Assembly: GCA_013215295.1 (NCBI GenBank)
Contig: JABSOZ010000003.1
Coordinates: forward strand, 186,001-250,000
Length of the DNA stretch: 64,000 bases
Reading direction: 5' to 3'
From: Colwellia sp.
GTDB taxonomy: Bacteria > Pseudomonadota > Gammaproteobacteria > Enterobacterales > Alteromonadaceae
In this document: piece by piece, positions 28,155 through 37,658 of the stretch
How positions within the stretch are numbered: the stretch's first letter is position 1
Layout of the letters: the number at the start of each line of letters is the position of its first letter
Position numbers and translations under genes: made by a program
Notes under the pieces: generated by a model
The model's database searches: none
Told to the model about the DNA's origin: nothing
What the model saw: the letters and a program-made list of their open reading frames with translations, nothing else

Positions 28155-28180
28155 AAAGCCAATCATTTGATTGGCTTTTT
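28155..28180 (+). terminator. Intrinsic terminator of der
   Basis: AAAGCCAATCA and TGATTGGCTTT with a two-base centre, followed by further T. Confidence 0.9.
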
Positions 28181-28224
28181 GCTAAGTGCTACATTGAGAA
28201 CACGTATTATTAAGTTTTGATATT

Positions 28225-28908
28225 ATGCCTGCAACGCCTCAACAAATTACACTAGCGAATCGCCTTGACCGAAATCTTGGTTTACTGCACTCAGGTTCAG
28301 TTATCACTATAGATATAGCAACCCCTGCAGGGCAAAAAGCTAAGTTCCGAAGTACTTTTATTGGTTATTTACCGAAACAGTATGTACTGGTGCAATTTCC
28401 TGAATCAGGTAAACTTGGGAATTTCTCTCAATATATCACTCAGGGTATGTCTGTGACTGTTAGAGGGCTAATAGAGGGTCATGAGGGAGCTGTGGTTGCT
28501 TTTGTTAGTCATGTTAAGCAAACATTGCAAATACCTTCGCGAATCATTGTACTTGAATTTCCACGATCTGTTAGTTTGCAAAGTTTACGTTCTGCAATGC
28601 GTATTGACACTGATATCGTTGTAAAAATAAAAGTGGCTAAAGAATATTGGCTAGCAACAATGATTGATATTTCTGTAAACGGTTGCCGAGTATTGATCAA
28701 TAATGGTGAATCTCTGGTGATGGAAAAAGACAAAGCTGTTGAATTAGTCGTTGAAGATTTTCAAGGGTTAGGGAATTTAAAATTTTCTGCGCAAATTTGC
28801 AGTTTCAAATCACAAAATAATGGACTTTGTGTTGGTTTGCAATTTGAAGAGATAAGCAAAAAGTCAGTCATTAAACTACTTCAACATACCGTGATAGCAG
28901 AAAATTAA
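28225..28908 (+). CDS. PilZ-domain c-di-GMP receptor (YcgR-like)
   Basis: A 227-residue cytoplasmic protein with an N-terminal YcgR-type beta domain (about 20-105) and a C-terminal PilZ domain. Both parts of the c-di-GMP binding motif are present: RSAMR (R122, R126; the RxxxR element) and DISVNG (148-153; the DxSxxG element). Such proteins slow flagella or control exopolysaccharide and surface behaviour when c-di-GMP rises. The stop overlaps the end of the convergent xseA gene by four bases. Two diguanylate cyclases that could feed this pathway lie about 18 kb downstream. Confidence 0.88.
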   Translation: MPATPQQITLANRLDRNLGLLHSGSVITIDIATPAGQKAKFRSTFIGYLPKQYVLVQFPESGKLGNFSQYITQGMSVTVRGLIEGHEGAVVAFVSHVKQTLQIPSRIIVLEFPRSVSLQSLRSAMRIDTDIVVKIKVAKEYWLATMIDISVNGCRVLINNGESLVMEKDKAVELVVEDFQGLGNLKFSAQICSFKSQNNGLCVGLQFEEISKKSVIKLLQHTVIAEN

Positions 28909-30248
28909 TCTTTATTAATAACTTCTGTAAATACACAACCATTATTCACTTGAATCGTTAACTTATCACCCACCTCTACTTGAGATATAGACCGTATTAC
29001 CTGGTCTTTATTATTACGAGTTACACTATAACCGCGTGCAATAGTAGCAAGTGGGCTAACAATATTTAATTGTTCAATGACACTTACAAAATTTTCAGTC
29101 TTGGTTTTAACTGAAAGCTGTAATCCGCGTTTCAGTCTTTCATCAAGTTGAGACAGCTGGCTTTGATTAAGCACTATCCTCTTTGTAGGGTCGCAATACT
29201 GTAAAGCTTTCGTTAGCTTCTCTGGTGTCCGTCTAAATCGTTCTAATTCACGCTGAATTGCTGTACCTAAACGAATATTCAGTTCATCTGATTTTTGCTG
29301 GTAAAGTTGAAGTTTTCTTTCAGGATGAACTTGTGTTAAACGATGATTAAGCGTTTGTAAGGTTAAACTTTCTGTTTTTATTGTTTGAATAAATAAATGT
29401 TGAGCTCGTTTTGATAATTCGACTAATCGACTTTGTAATTCACTATTGTCTTGAGAAACAAGCTCTGCAGCAGCTGATGGTGTTGGTGCTCTTAAATCGG
29501 CAACTAGGTCACTCAATGTTGTATCTATTTCATGACCAACAGCACTGATAATTGGAATACGACTGTGAAAAATAGCATTGACAACATCTTCTTCATTAAA
29601 GCTCCATAAATCTTCTAAAGAGCCGCCACCTCGGCCGACAATTAAGACTTGGCATTCTTCGCGTTGATTAGCGAGATCAATTGCATTAACAATATCTTCT
29701 TTAGCATGTTGTCCTTGTACAAGAGCCGGGTAAATGACAATAGTGATTGCAGGGTTACGTCTTTGAAGTACGGAAATAATGTCTTTTACTGCGGCACCTG
29801 TTGGAGAAGTAACAATACCAAGGGTATTAATGTTTCTAGGAATTTCTTGTTTGAATTGTTGACCAAATAAACCTTGGGCATTTAGTTTGCTTTTAAGTTG
29901 CTCAAATTGTTGTCGTAATAAACCTTCGCCTGCATCTTCCATCATTTCAATAATTAATTGAAAATCGCCACGTGGTTCGTATAAAGAAACTTTTGCACGC
30001 ACTAAAACCTGTTGGCCATTGCGAGGCACTGTATTGCCCGCTAACTTGACACGTCGATTATTTCCTTTAAACATCGCGCAACGCACTTGTGATTTATTGT
30101 CTTTAAGTGATAAATACCAATGTCCTGAGCTAGCGGCAACGAAATTTGATATTTCACCACATAACCATACGGTATTAAGTTCACTTTCAAGCATGAACTT
30201 TACTTTTTTGGTGAGTTCACTTACTTGTAGAATGTGTTGTGTAGCCAT
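28905..30248 (-). CDS. xseA: Exodeoxyribonuclease VII large subunit
   Basis: A 447-residue nuclease subunit that, with XseB, degrades single-stranded DNA. The order is an N-terminal OB fold (VWLCGEISNFVAASSGHWYLSLKDNKSQVRCAMF, about 28-61), a catalytic region (GIVTSPTGAAVKDI and VGRGGGSLEDLWSFNEE...PIISAVGHEIDTTLSDLVADLRAPTPSAAAEL) and a long coiled coil before the C-terminal segment containing IARGYSV. It is divergent from guaB, the usual arrangement, and convergent with the PilZ gene. Confidence 0.97.
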   Translation of the reverse strand: MATQHILQVSELTKKVKFMLESELNTVWLCGEISNFVAASSGHWYLSLKDNKSQVRCAMFKGNNRRVKLAGNTVPRNGQQVLVRAKVSLYEPRGDFQLIIEMMEDAGEGLLRQQFEQLKSKLNAQGLFGQQFKQEIPRNINTLGIVTSPTGAAVKDIISVLQRRNPAITIVIYPALVQGQHAKEDIVNAIDLANQREECQVLIVGRGGGSLEDLWSFNEEDVVNAIFHSRIPIISAVGHEIDTTLSDLVADLRAPTPSAAAELVSQDNSELQSRLVELSKRAQHLFIQTIKTESLTLQTLNHRLTQVHPERKLQLYQQKSDELNIRLGTAIQRELERFRRTPEKLTKALQYCDPTKRIVLNQSQLSQLDERLKRGLQLSVKTKTENFVSVIEQLNIVSPLATIARGYSVTRNNKDQVIRSISQVEVGDKLTIQVNNGCVFTEVINKD

Positions 30249-30349
30249 AAAGTACTTACTTTTTCTAATGTTAAGGCGATTTTAGCCATTATTATATATT
30301 TCTTTAAACTATCTAGGGATATTTATTTTAGTTTATCTTTAAATTTAAG

Positions 30350-30378
30350 TTGTTCTTAAACAACAAAACGGTTAAAAT
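30350..30378 (+). promoter_or_regulatory. Putative promoter of guaB
   Basis: TTGTTC (30350-30355), a 17-base spacer and TAAAAT (30373-30378), 50 bases before the guaB ATG. The -35 match is weak. No clear PurR operator is visible. Confidence 0.45.
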
Positions 30379-30427
30379 TCTGCCGCAATATTCCTCCCCA
30401 CACCCATGCCTTTTGAGAGATGTTGCG

Positions 30428-31900
30428 ATGCTAAGAATTGCCCAAGAAGCACTAACTTTTGATGATGTACTACTTGTACCTGCCCATTCGAAAGTTCTAC
30501 CCCACACGGCTGATTTAAAAACTAAATTAACCCGTAAAATTAACTTAAATGTACCGATGATTTCTGCGTCTATGGACACAGTGACTGAAGCTCGCCTAGC
30601 GATTACTTTAGCTCAAGAAGGTGGTTTAGGTTTTATTCATAAAAATATGACCATTGCTGAACAAGCGCAGAATGTTTCTCAAGTAAAGAAATATGAAAGC
30701 GGTATTGTATCTGATCCTATTACGGTTAGTGTCGACTTTACTATTGAACAAGTGATGCAAAAAGCTGACGATGTCGGATTTTCAGGTTTTCCTGTTGTTG
30801 ATAATAATCATAACCTTGTAGGTATTATTACGGGACGTGATTTACGTTTTGAAACTGATTTAACAAAACCAGTTTCTGCCTTAATGACGGCGAAAGATAA
30901 CTTGGTTACGGTAAAAGAAGGTGCAGCTCGCGAAGAAATATTAGGCCTGATGCATGAAAATCGTATTGAGAAAATATTAGTCGTTGATAATACTTTTAAA
31001 CTTGTTGGTTTGATCACAGCTAAAGATTATCAAAAAGCAGAAGATAAACCTAACGCCTGTAAAGACGAGTTAGGCCGTTTGCGTGTTGGAGCTGCTGTAG
31101 GCGTTGGCGCGGGTACTGATGAGCGTATTGACGCATTAGTTGCTGCAGGTGTTGATGTATTATTAATTGATACCTCACATGGTCACTCGCAAGGTGTTTT
31201 AGACCGCGTTAAAGAAACGCGTGATAAATACCAAGATTTACAAATTATAGCAGGTAATGTAGCAACGGCTTCTGGTGCAAAAGCAATGGCTGATGCCGGC
31301 GTTGATGCTGTTAAAGTCGGTATAGGTCCAGGTTCGATTTGTACAACTCGTATTGTTACAGGTGTTGGAGTACCACAGCTAACTGCTATTTCAAATGCAG
31401 TTGAAGGGTTGAAAGGTACAGGGATCCCCGTTATTGCTGATGGCGGCATACGTTTTTCAGGTGATATCGCCAAAGCCTTAGTTGCAGGCGCACATTGTGT
31501 CATGGTTGGCAGTATGTTCGCTGGTACAGAAGAAGCACCGGGTGAAGTTGAACTTTATCAAGGTCGTTATTACAAGTCATACCGCGGTATGGGCTCTTTA
31601 GGTGCTATGGCGCAAAAAGATGGTTCAAGTGACCGATACTTCCAAAAATCTGAAGGCGAAGCAGACAAATTAGTACCAGAAGGTATTGAAGGTCGCGTTG
31701 CTTATAAAGGCCCTGTAGCGGCAATTATTCATCAACAAATGGGTGGGTTGCGTTCATCAATGGGTTTAACGGGTTCAAAAGATATTGAAACCATGCGTAC
31801 CAAGCCAGAGTTTATGAAAATTACATCTGCTGGTATGGGTGAGTCACATGTACACGACGTAACCATAACCAAAGAAGCGCCAAACTATAGAACGGGGTAG
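30428..31900 (+). CDS. guaB: Inosine-5'-monophosphate dehydrogenase
   Basis: A 490-residue enzyme that oxidises IMP to XMP with NAD, the first committed step of GMP synthesis. I set the start at ATG 30428 because [21 protein letters not shown] aligns with E. coli GuaB from residue 1; the longer frame runs back through the promoter. Two CBS domains (about 93-205) interrupt the TIM barrel, and the catalytic cysteine is in [15 protein letters not shown] (about residue 305). The gene is followed by a structured repeat and a strong hairpin, then guaA. Confidence 0.97.
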   Translation: MLRIAQEALTFDDVLLVPAHSKVLPHTADLKTKLTRKINLNVPMISASMDTVTEARLAITLAQEGGLGFIHKNMTIAEQAQNVSQVKKYESGIVSDPITVSVDFTIEQVMQKADDVGFSGFPVVDNNHNLVGIITGRDLRFETDLTKPVSALMTAKDNLVTVKEGAAREEILGLMHENRIEKILVVDNTFKLVGLITAKDYQKAEDKPNACKDELGRLRVGAAVGVGAGTDERIDALVAAGVDVLLIDTSHGHSQGVLDRVKETRDKYQDLQIIAGNVATASGAKAMADAGVDAVKVGIGPGSICTTRIVTGVGVPQLTAISNAVEGLKGTGIPVIADGGIRFSGDIAKALVAGAHCVMVGSMFAGTEEAPGEVELYQGRYYKSYRGMGSLGAMAQKDGSSDRYFQKSEGEADKLVPEGIEGRVAYKGPVAAIIHQQMGGLRSSMGLTGSKDIETMRTKPEFMKITSAGMGESHVHDVTITKEAPNYRTG

Positions 31901-31923
31901 TAAATTCGGTTGAGTTATTTAAG

Positions 31924-31998
31924 CTCGATTTCGGCGTTGCAAGTGCTCATTGACTATCGTCAACTCCGCGCTAGCGCCTTGAACTAGAGCTGAAATAT
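31924..31998 (+). repeat. Structured intergenic repeat, copy 2 (after guaB)
   Basis: Begins 24 bases after the guaB stop and resembles 18251-18320. Its inner hairpin is TTGAC-TATC-GTCAA, flanked by AAGTGCTCA and CTCCGCGCTA. The outer arms (ATTTCGGC..GTTGCAAG and CTTGAACTAGAGCTGAAAT) form an imperfect inverted repeat. Confidence 0.75.
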
Positions 31999-32062
31999 TC
32001 TCAACTTGATGTTAATACAAATATTCTTAGGTGCTTTTCGGAAATGGAAAGCAAAAAATTCT

Positions 32063-32096
32063 ACAGGCTGAGTTATCAATAAATAACTCAGCCTGT
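32063..32096 (+). terminator. Strong hairpin between guaB and guaA
   Basis: A perfect 14-bp stem (ACAGGCTGAGTTAT / ATAACTCAGCCTGT) with a six-base loop, followed by TCATTTTAT, 38 bases before guaA. It is terminator-like with a mediocre U-tract, so it may only partly separate guaB from guaA. Confidence 0.65.
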
Positions 32097-32134
32097 TCAT
32101 TTTATAAATAGTTAAATAAAGTAGGAAAACAACC

Positions 32135-33712
32135 ATGAGTAAAGACATTCATGATCACCGCATACTAATATTAGATTTTGGTTCTCAATACACTCAGCTT
32201 ATCGCACGTCGCGTACGTGAAATTGGCGTTTACTGTGAACTTTGGTCTTGGGATGTAACCGAAGAACAAATAAAAGGTTTTAACCCAACCGGTATTATTC
32301 TAGCTGGCGGCCCTGAGTCGGTAACGGAAGATAACTCACCAAGGGCGCCTGAATATGTTTATACCGCGGGCATACCTGTATTAGGTATCTGTTACGGCAT
32401 GCAAACAATGGCTGAGCAACTTGGCGGTGGCGTAGAAAGTTCGAGCCATAAAGAGTTTGGTTATGCAGCTGTTGAACTTATCGCTAAATCTGCTTTATTC
32501 AACAATGTTGAAGACAGCATCGGTGATAATGGTAATGCTTTACTTGACGTTTGGATGAGCCATGGCGATAAAGTGTCAGCTATCCCTGAAGGTTTTGTTA
32601 CTGTTGCACAAACTGCAAGTTGTGCTTATGGCGCAATGGCCAACGAAGAGAAAAAATTCTACGGTGTACAGTTCCACCCTGAAGTAACGCACACTAAACA
32701 AGGTTTACGTATTTTAGAAAACTTTGTTGTTGATATCTGTAAATGTGAAAAGTTATGGACCTCAGCATCAATCATTGAAGATGCTATTGCTAAAATGAAA
32801 GCGCAAGTAGGTGACGACGAAGTTATTCTAGGTCTTTCCGGTGGTGTTGATTCATCGGTTGTTGCCATGTTATTACAACGCGCCATTGGCGATAAACTAA
32901 CGTGTGTATTTGTTGATAATGGTTTACTTCGTTTAGACGAAGGTCAGCAAGTCATGGATATGTTTGGCGATCACTTCGGTTTGAAAATCGTTCATGTTAA
33001 AGCGGAAGATAGATTCTTAGATCGTTTAGCCGATGAAAGTGATCCTGAGAAAAAACGTAAGATCATTGGTAACGTTTTTGTTGAAGTATTTGAAGAAGAG
33101 TCGAAGAAACTTAACAATGCTAAATGGTTGGCACAAGGTACTATTTATCCAGATGTTATTGAATCAGCGGCTTCTGCTACTGGTAAAGCGCATGTAATTA
33201 AATCTCATCATAACGTTGGCGGTTTACCTGAGCATATGGAAATGGGCTTAGTTGAGCCTTTACGTGAATTATTTAAAGATGAAGTACGTAAAATTGGTTT
33301 AGAGCTAGGTTTACCATACGACATGCTTTATCGTCACCCGTTCCCTGGTCCTGGTTTAGGTGTACGTATATTAGGTGAAGTGAAAAAAGAATATGCTGAC
33401 TTATTACGTCGTGCAGATGCTATTTTCATTGAAGAATTACACAACCACGACTTATACACTAAAGTAAGCCAAGCGTTTACCGTATTCTTACCTGTGAAGT
33501 CAGTCGGTGTTATGGGCGATCAGCGTAAATACGATTGGGTTGTATCATTACGTTGTGTTGAAACTATCGACTTTATGACTGCTCGTTGGTCACATTTACC
33601 ATACGATTTCTTAGGGTTAGTATCTAACCGTATAATCAATGAAGTTGATGGTATATCTCGTGTTGTTTACGATATTTCAGGTAAACCACCAGCAACGATT
33701 GAGTGGGAATAA
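32135..33712 (+). CDS. guaA: GMP synthase (glutamine-hydrolysing)
   Basis: A 525-residue enzyme converting XMP to GMP. The N-terminal class I glutamine amidotransferase domain has the nucleophile Cys in VLGICYGMQ (about 87) and the His/Glu pair in FHPEVTH. The ATP pyrophosphatase domain carries the PP-loop [10 protein letters not shown] (about 230-239). The C-terminal dimerisation domain ends in the conserved PPATIEWE. Length equals E. coli GuaA. Its position after guaB is canonical. Confidence 0.98.
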   Translation: MSKDIHDHRILILDFGSQYTQLIARRVREIGVYCELWSWDVTEEQIKGFNPTGIILAGGPESVTEDNSPRAPEYVYTAGIPVLGICYGMQTMAEQLGGGVESSSHKEFGYAAVELIAKSALFNNVEDSIGDNGNALLDVWMSHGDKVSAIPEGFVTVAQTASCAYGAMANEEKKFYGVQFHPEVTHTKQGLRILENFVVDICKCEKLWTSASIIEDAIAKMKAQVGDDEVILGLSGGVDSSVVAMLLQRAIGDKLTCVFVDNGLLRLDEGQQVMDMFGDHFGLKIVHVKAEDRFLDRLADESDPEKKRKIIGNVFVEVFEEESKKLNNAKWLAQGTIYPDVIESAASATGKAHVIKSHHNVGGLPEHMEMGLVEPLRELFKDEVRKIGLELGLPYDMLYRHPFPGPGLGVRILGEVKKEYADLLRRADAIFIEELHNHDLYTKVSQAFTVFLPVKSVGVMGDQRKYDWVVSLRCVETIDFMTARWSHLPYDFLGLVSNRIINEVDGISRVVYDISGKPPATIEWE

Positions 33713-33740
33713 ACGCTTTCTTTATAGTTACTAAATAATA

Positions 33741-33782
33741 AAAAGCCTTAGTATTTTTCAAAAATACTAAGGCTTTTTTTTT
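33741..33782 (+). terminator. Intrinsic terminator of guaA
   Basis: AAAGCCTTAGTATTTTT pairs with AAAAATACTAAGGCTTT across a very short loop, followed by a long T run. Confidence 0.95.
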
Positions 33783-33786
33783 GCCT

Positions 33787-34299
33787 GAAACTTAGATATT
33801 TAACAGGCAAAAAATAAAAAACCGCCAACATAAGCATAATAGAAAGTATTTTTTTGTCCGTTTAGTTTTGTCTAGTGCTGTCTAGAATAACTCCCCTTTG
33901 AGATAACGGCACGCATGCTCGTTACTAAAACTAACCTCTTTCCTAATATGTAGGTATTTACAGTACTAATTTTACTTAGAATAAAGCAGAGACAAGCCTC
34001 AATTAACTACCATTTATTGTTAATTCAATGACGTCTTTGTTAATTTTATGTTCGGGATTTCGTGTGGTATTCCATCATAAATTCGGTGTTATTAATAATG
34101 TATATACAATCTGCAAGTTATTGATTTTATTCTTTGTTACAAATTTATTTGCTAAATCTGCAAAAGATCGTTGATCGTTGTCTTTTTGTTCAATATACTT
34201 GCTGCAAATATATTGTATACAGTATATTTGTTAACTATAAGAATAAGCTGTTTATAACAGTAATATACGTGCGATGCGCGTTCCATTAAGGGGATAAAT
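33787..34299 (+). promoter_or_regulatory. Upstream region of the TonB receptor with candidate operators
   Basis: About 510 bases with no gene. It holds a direct repeat TGTCTAG-TGC-TGTCTAG (33869-33885, 10-bp period) and a 24-base near-palindrome at 34206-34229 (22 of 24 positions symmetric, centre TGTATACA), 71 bases before the receptor ATG. A TGTATATACA palindrome also occurs near 34099. These look like regulator binding sites, as expected for a substrate-induced receptor, but the regulator is not in the window. Confidence 0.5.
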
Positions 34300-37200
34300 A
34301 TGAATAACAAAAAACGTGGTTTTCAACCGCAAAAAACACTAGCAGCACTTGCTGTAAGTACAGCGTTAATGCTTTCAATGCCTGCTGCTATGGCGGTAGA
34401 TAAAACAAGTGGTGCTTTGATCGGCCATGTAGTTGTGTCGGCGGGCGCTACACTTTCTAATGTACAAGTTACTATAAAACATCAAAGTAAAGGTCTGAAA
34501 CGAACAACGACTACCAATGAAAAAGGTGACTTTAATTTAAAAGCACTGCCAATTGGTAAGTACACTGTTACCTTCAGAAAAAATGGCTATGAAACGGTAG
34601 AAGAGCAAGAAGTTGTCGTTAAAGCGGGTAGTTCAGCGAAATACAACATTTCTATGTATGAAACAGGCGTAGAACGTATAAGTGTTACAGGTTCTAATGT
34701 ACAGATGGTTGACTTTGAAAGCTCAACAACACAATTGGTATTAACCGCTGACGACATAGCAAGACTACCTATCGGACAAGACCTTACGTCGGTTGCATTA
34801 TTAGCACCGGGTTCATCTCTAGCAGCAGATCCTGATGCAGACTATGGTCGTGGCGCATCTTTCAATGGTTCATCGGTTGCAGAAAATGGTTTCTTCTTAA
34901 ACGGTTTAAACATCACTGATATCCGAAAAGGACTTGGAAGTATTGACCTTCCGTGGGAAGCAATCGCTCAAACAAATATCGTAACGGGTGGTGTATCTGC
35001 TGAATACGGTCAATTCATCGGTGGTGTGACTGATTTGGTTTCAAAATCGGGTGATAATGAATTTAAATTTGGCGTAACTGTTGACTATATTCCCAGCAGT
35101 ATGGCATCTCAATCGCCAGACACTTGGGGCTACAGTTTACAATCTGATGATGATGGTAATTATCCTTTCGATCCAGTGATGATTAATAACAATGGCGACA
35201 GTAACTACGAAGAAACTCGCTACAATATCTACGCTAGTGGTGCCATTGTAGAAGATACGTTGTTCTTTTACGGGATTTTTAATCCTCAAGACATCAAAGA
35301 TGAATATGCTAATGCAAATGAAATTGATTCGAGACAATATACCAAAAAAGATAAACAAGCAGACTACTGGTTAGCTAAAGTTGATTGGTTCATTAATGAT
35401 GAACATAACATTGGTTTTACTGCGCTCAATAATGAATGGGAACAATCTCGTTCAACACGCACAACGGGTGATGCAGAGTTTTCAGCTCCTAACAAGTCTA
35501 CTTGGGGCGGCTCGATGTGGTCAGCAAATTACTCTGGCATCATTACTGATGAAATTACTATCAATGCAATTTATGGTGTCACTGAACAGACTTCAGATTC
35601 TATTAACCCTACTGCTGAACATTCACCTGTTTGGGATAGACGTGATAACTGGGGCTGGGAAAAAATTGGTAAATGGGTTGGTGATTACAAACAAGAGTTA
35701 CGCGATGACCAACGTACACAGTTTCGTTTAGATTTAGATTGGGAGTTTGGTGATCATACTCTTCGTTTTGGTTATAGCCAAGAAGTTGTTGAAACCAGTG
35801 ATAATATTGCTTACGCGGGTGACGGAAAAACTTATGAATACCGCATAATGAGCCAAGGAACTTTAGATTGGCTTAATGGTAAGAGAGCAGACATAGGACA
35901 AGGTGAAATTACCGGGATCTCAGCAGGTGATGATTATTACCGAGCTCGTGAATACGATCGAGTTGGTACAGCGGAATCTACCAATTCTGCTATTTATATT
36001 CAAGATACGTGGAATGTAACTGATGACGTTACCTTAAATATTGGTATACGTAATAGTGCGTTCGAATCAAAAACGGGTGAAGGTGATGTTTATGCTGACA
36101 TGGATAATCAGTGGGCACCGCGTTTAGGCGCAATTTGGGATGTAAACGGAGACGGTACCACCAAGGTATCTGTGAACTATGGTCGTTATTTCATGCCCAT
36201 TTCGCCTAATACCAGTGTGCGAATGACATTAGGTGAGACTAACCAGTATGATTACGCTAAATTTGATGAAATTGGCGCAGACGGTTTACCGACAAATCCA
36301 GAGTCAATGTACTTGCTTAACTACGGTGATGGTACATTTACACAACCTTATGAAACATTAGTCGATGCAGATCTTGACCCTATGTATAGCGATGAATTTT
36401 CTGTTGCCATTACTCATGAATTAAATGAAAACTGGATTGTAGGGGCTCGATACGTTTATCAAGACCTTAAATCTTCAATTGAAGATACCAACATGAAGTT
36501 TGTATTAAGCAAATGGATGGAAGAGAACCCTGAGGAAGCGGCTAAGTTAGATCCTAACTGGGATATTAGTGGTTCATGGGTAGGCTTTGTAATTAACCCA
36601 GGCTCTTCAGCCCATTTATCATATGACCAAGATGGTGATGGTACTATAAGTAGTGGTGAAGGTGTCACTTGGTCTGCCGATTATATCGGTTTACCACAGG
36701 CAGAAAGAACTTATCAAGCACTTGAGTTTACTTTAGAAGGTAGACCCACTGAGAATTCTACTTTACAAGCTTCTTATACTTATTCTAGATCAGAAGGCAA
36801 TACTGAAGGTTTAGTAAGTGGAACGCATTCACAGGCTGATCCAGGTTGGTCTGGTTCATTTGATAGTCCTGAATTTACCGATCACTCATACGGTAGAACT
36901 TCAAATGATATTCCACATAAATTTAAGGTATTTGGTACTTATGACATTACTGAAAATTTGAATATTGGTTTAGTTTTCTTAGCTCAAGAAGGTCGTGCCC
37001 GTAATATTCTAGGTTACCACCCTCAAGATGTTGATTCATGTGCCGATGATAAAAATATTACTTGGTGTGATGATTGGGATCGTAATAACTTCTACGCTGA
37101 TGGTCAACCTTCAGCTCGTGGTGCTGGTGGTCATGGCAAGTGGATCACTAGTTTAGATATGAGTGTTAATTACAATATTGATCTCGGTGATGCTGGACAA

Positions 37201-37371
37201 GTTAGATTATCTGCTAAAGCATTTAACGTGCTTGATTCAGATACTGCGGCAAGTTACAACGATATGACTGAGTTTGATAAAAATATTGGCTCGACAAACC
37301 CTAACTATGGTAATGCTACAAGTTATCAATCACCACGTAGCTTCTTGCTAACTGCTAGTTACGATTTCTAA
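34300..37371 (+). CDS. Oar-like TonB-dependent outer membrane receptor
   Basis: A 1023-residue outer-membrane protein. The signal peptide ends near MPAAMA. A carboxypeptidase-regulatory-like beta domain spans about residues 38-118 (GALIGHVVVSAGATLSNVQVTIKHQ...GDFNLKALPIGKYTVTFRKNGYET), a plug domain about 125-255 (VERISVTGSN, then EYGQFIGGVTDLVSKSGDNEF), and a beta-barrel the rest, ending in the aromatic SYDF typical of outer-membrane proteins. This is the Oar/SusC-like arrangement used for large substrates such as peptides or polysaccharides in marine bacteria. It stands alone between the guaA terminator and a triplicated repeat; no degradative enzymes are nearby, so the substrate is unknown. 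Confidence 0.92.
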   Translation: MNNKKRGFQPQKTLAALAVSTALMLSMPAAMAVDKTSGALIGHVVVSAGATLSNVQVTIKHQSKGLKRTTTTNEKGDFNLKALPIGKYTVTFRKNGYETVEEQEVVVKAGSSAKYNISMYETGVERISVTGSNVQMVDFESSTTQLVLTADDIARLPIGQDLTSVALLAPGSSLAADPDADYGRGASFNGSSVAENGFFLNGLNITDIRKGLGSIDLPWEAIAQTNIVTGGVSAEYGQFIGGVTDLVSKSGDNEFKFGVTVDYIPSSMASQSPDTWGYSLQSDDDGNYPFDPVMINNNGDSNYEETRYNIYASGAIVEDTLFFYGIFNPQDIKDEYANANEIDSRQYTKKDKQADYWLAKVDWFINDEHNIGFTALNNEWEQSRSTRTTGDAEFSAPNKSTWGGSMWSANYSGIITDEITINAIYGVTEQTSDSINPTAEHSPVWDRRDNWGWEKIGKWVGDYKQELRDDQRTQFRLDLDWEFGDHTLRFGYSQEVVETSDNIAYAGDGKTYEYRIMSQGTLDWLNGKRADIGQGEITGISAGDDYYRAREYDRVGTAESTNSAIYIQDTWNVTDDVTLNIGIRNSAFESKTGEGDVYADMDNQWAPRLGAIWDVNGDGTTKVSVNYGRYFMPISPNTSVRMTLGETNQYDYAKFDEIGADGLPTNPESMYLLNYGDGTFTQPYETLVDADLDPMYSDEFSVAITHELNENWIVGARYVYQDLKSSIEDTNMKFVLSKWMEENPEEAAKLDPNWDISGSWVGFVINPGSSAHLSYDQDGDGTISSGEGVTWSADYIGLPQAERTYQALEFTLEGRPTENSTLQASYTYSRSEGNTEGLVSGTHSQADPGWSGSFDSPEFTDHSYGRTSNDIPHKFKVFGTYDITENLNIGLVFLAQEGRARNILGYHPQDVDSCADDKNITWCDDWDRNNFYADGQPSARGAGGHGKWITSLDMSVNYNIDLGDAGQVRLSAKAFNVLDSDTAASYNDMTEFDKNIGSTNPNYGNATSYQSPRSFLLTASYDF

Positions 37372-37410
37372 TATCAGTTAAAAATATACTATTACGTACA
37401 GGATGTACCG

Positions 37411-37550
37411 TATGTCGTGATGCCATGGATGGCAATGAACGACGAACGTACGGGTTTATGTCGTGATGCCATGGATGGCAATGAACGACGAACGTACGGG
37501 GTTTATGTCGTGATGCCATGGATGGCAATGAACGACGAACGTACGGGTTT
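37411..37550 (+). repeat. Triplicated 46/47-bp hairpin repeat after the TonB receptor
   Basis: Three nearly exact copies start at 37411, 37457 and 37504 (spacings 46 and 47; one extra G). Each contains GTCGT-GAT-GCCAT-GG-ATGGC-AATGA-ACGAC, in which GCCAT/ATGGC and GTCGT/ACGAC can form nested stems. The array begins 40 bases after the receptor stop. The differing unit lengths shift the frame, so it is not coding. Confidence 0.93.
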
Positions 37551-37602
37551 TATCTATTCGCAGCTTATCTATGCAAATAAAAAACTGACGACTATAAAAA
37601 TT

Positions 37603-37636
37603 ATTTAACCTTCAATAATAATATTGAAGGTTAAAT
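37603..37636 (-). terminator. Intrinsic terminator of the DUF481 gene
   Basis: A perfect 15-bp stem (ATTTAACCTTCAATA / TATTGAAGGTTAAAT) with loop ATAA. The minus-strand exit is U-rich; the plus-strand exit is A-rich, so it mainly serves the minus-strand gene, though the hairpin may also protect the receptor mRNA. Confidence 0.85.
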
Positions 37637-37658
37637 AAAAAATAATAATTTAGATAAA

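Noticed and set aside
30350-30427. Longer GuaB start
   Set aside because: Alignment with E. coli GuaB begins exactly at ATG 30428, and the upstream codons overlap the promoter.
37411-37550. Possible mini CRISPR array
   Set aside because: The copies are directly abutting with no spacers and no cas genes are present.
37417-37608. A 63-codon frame across the triplicated repeat
   Set aside because: It only translates the repeat in shifting frames; unit lengths of 46 and 47 change the frame, and there is no ribosome site.
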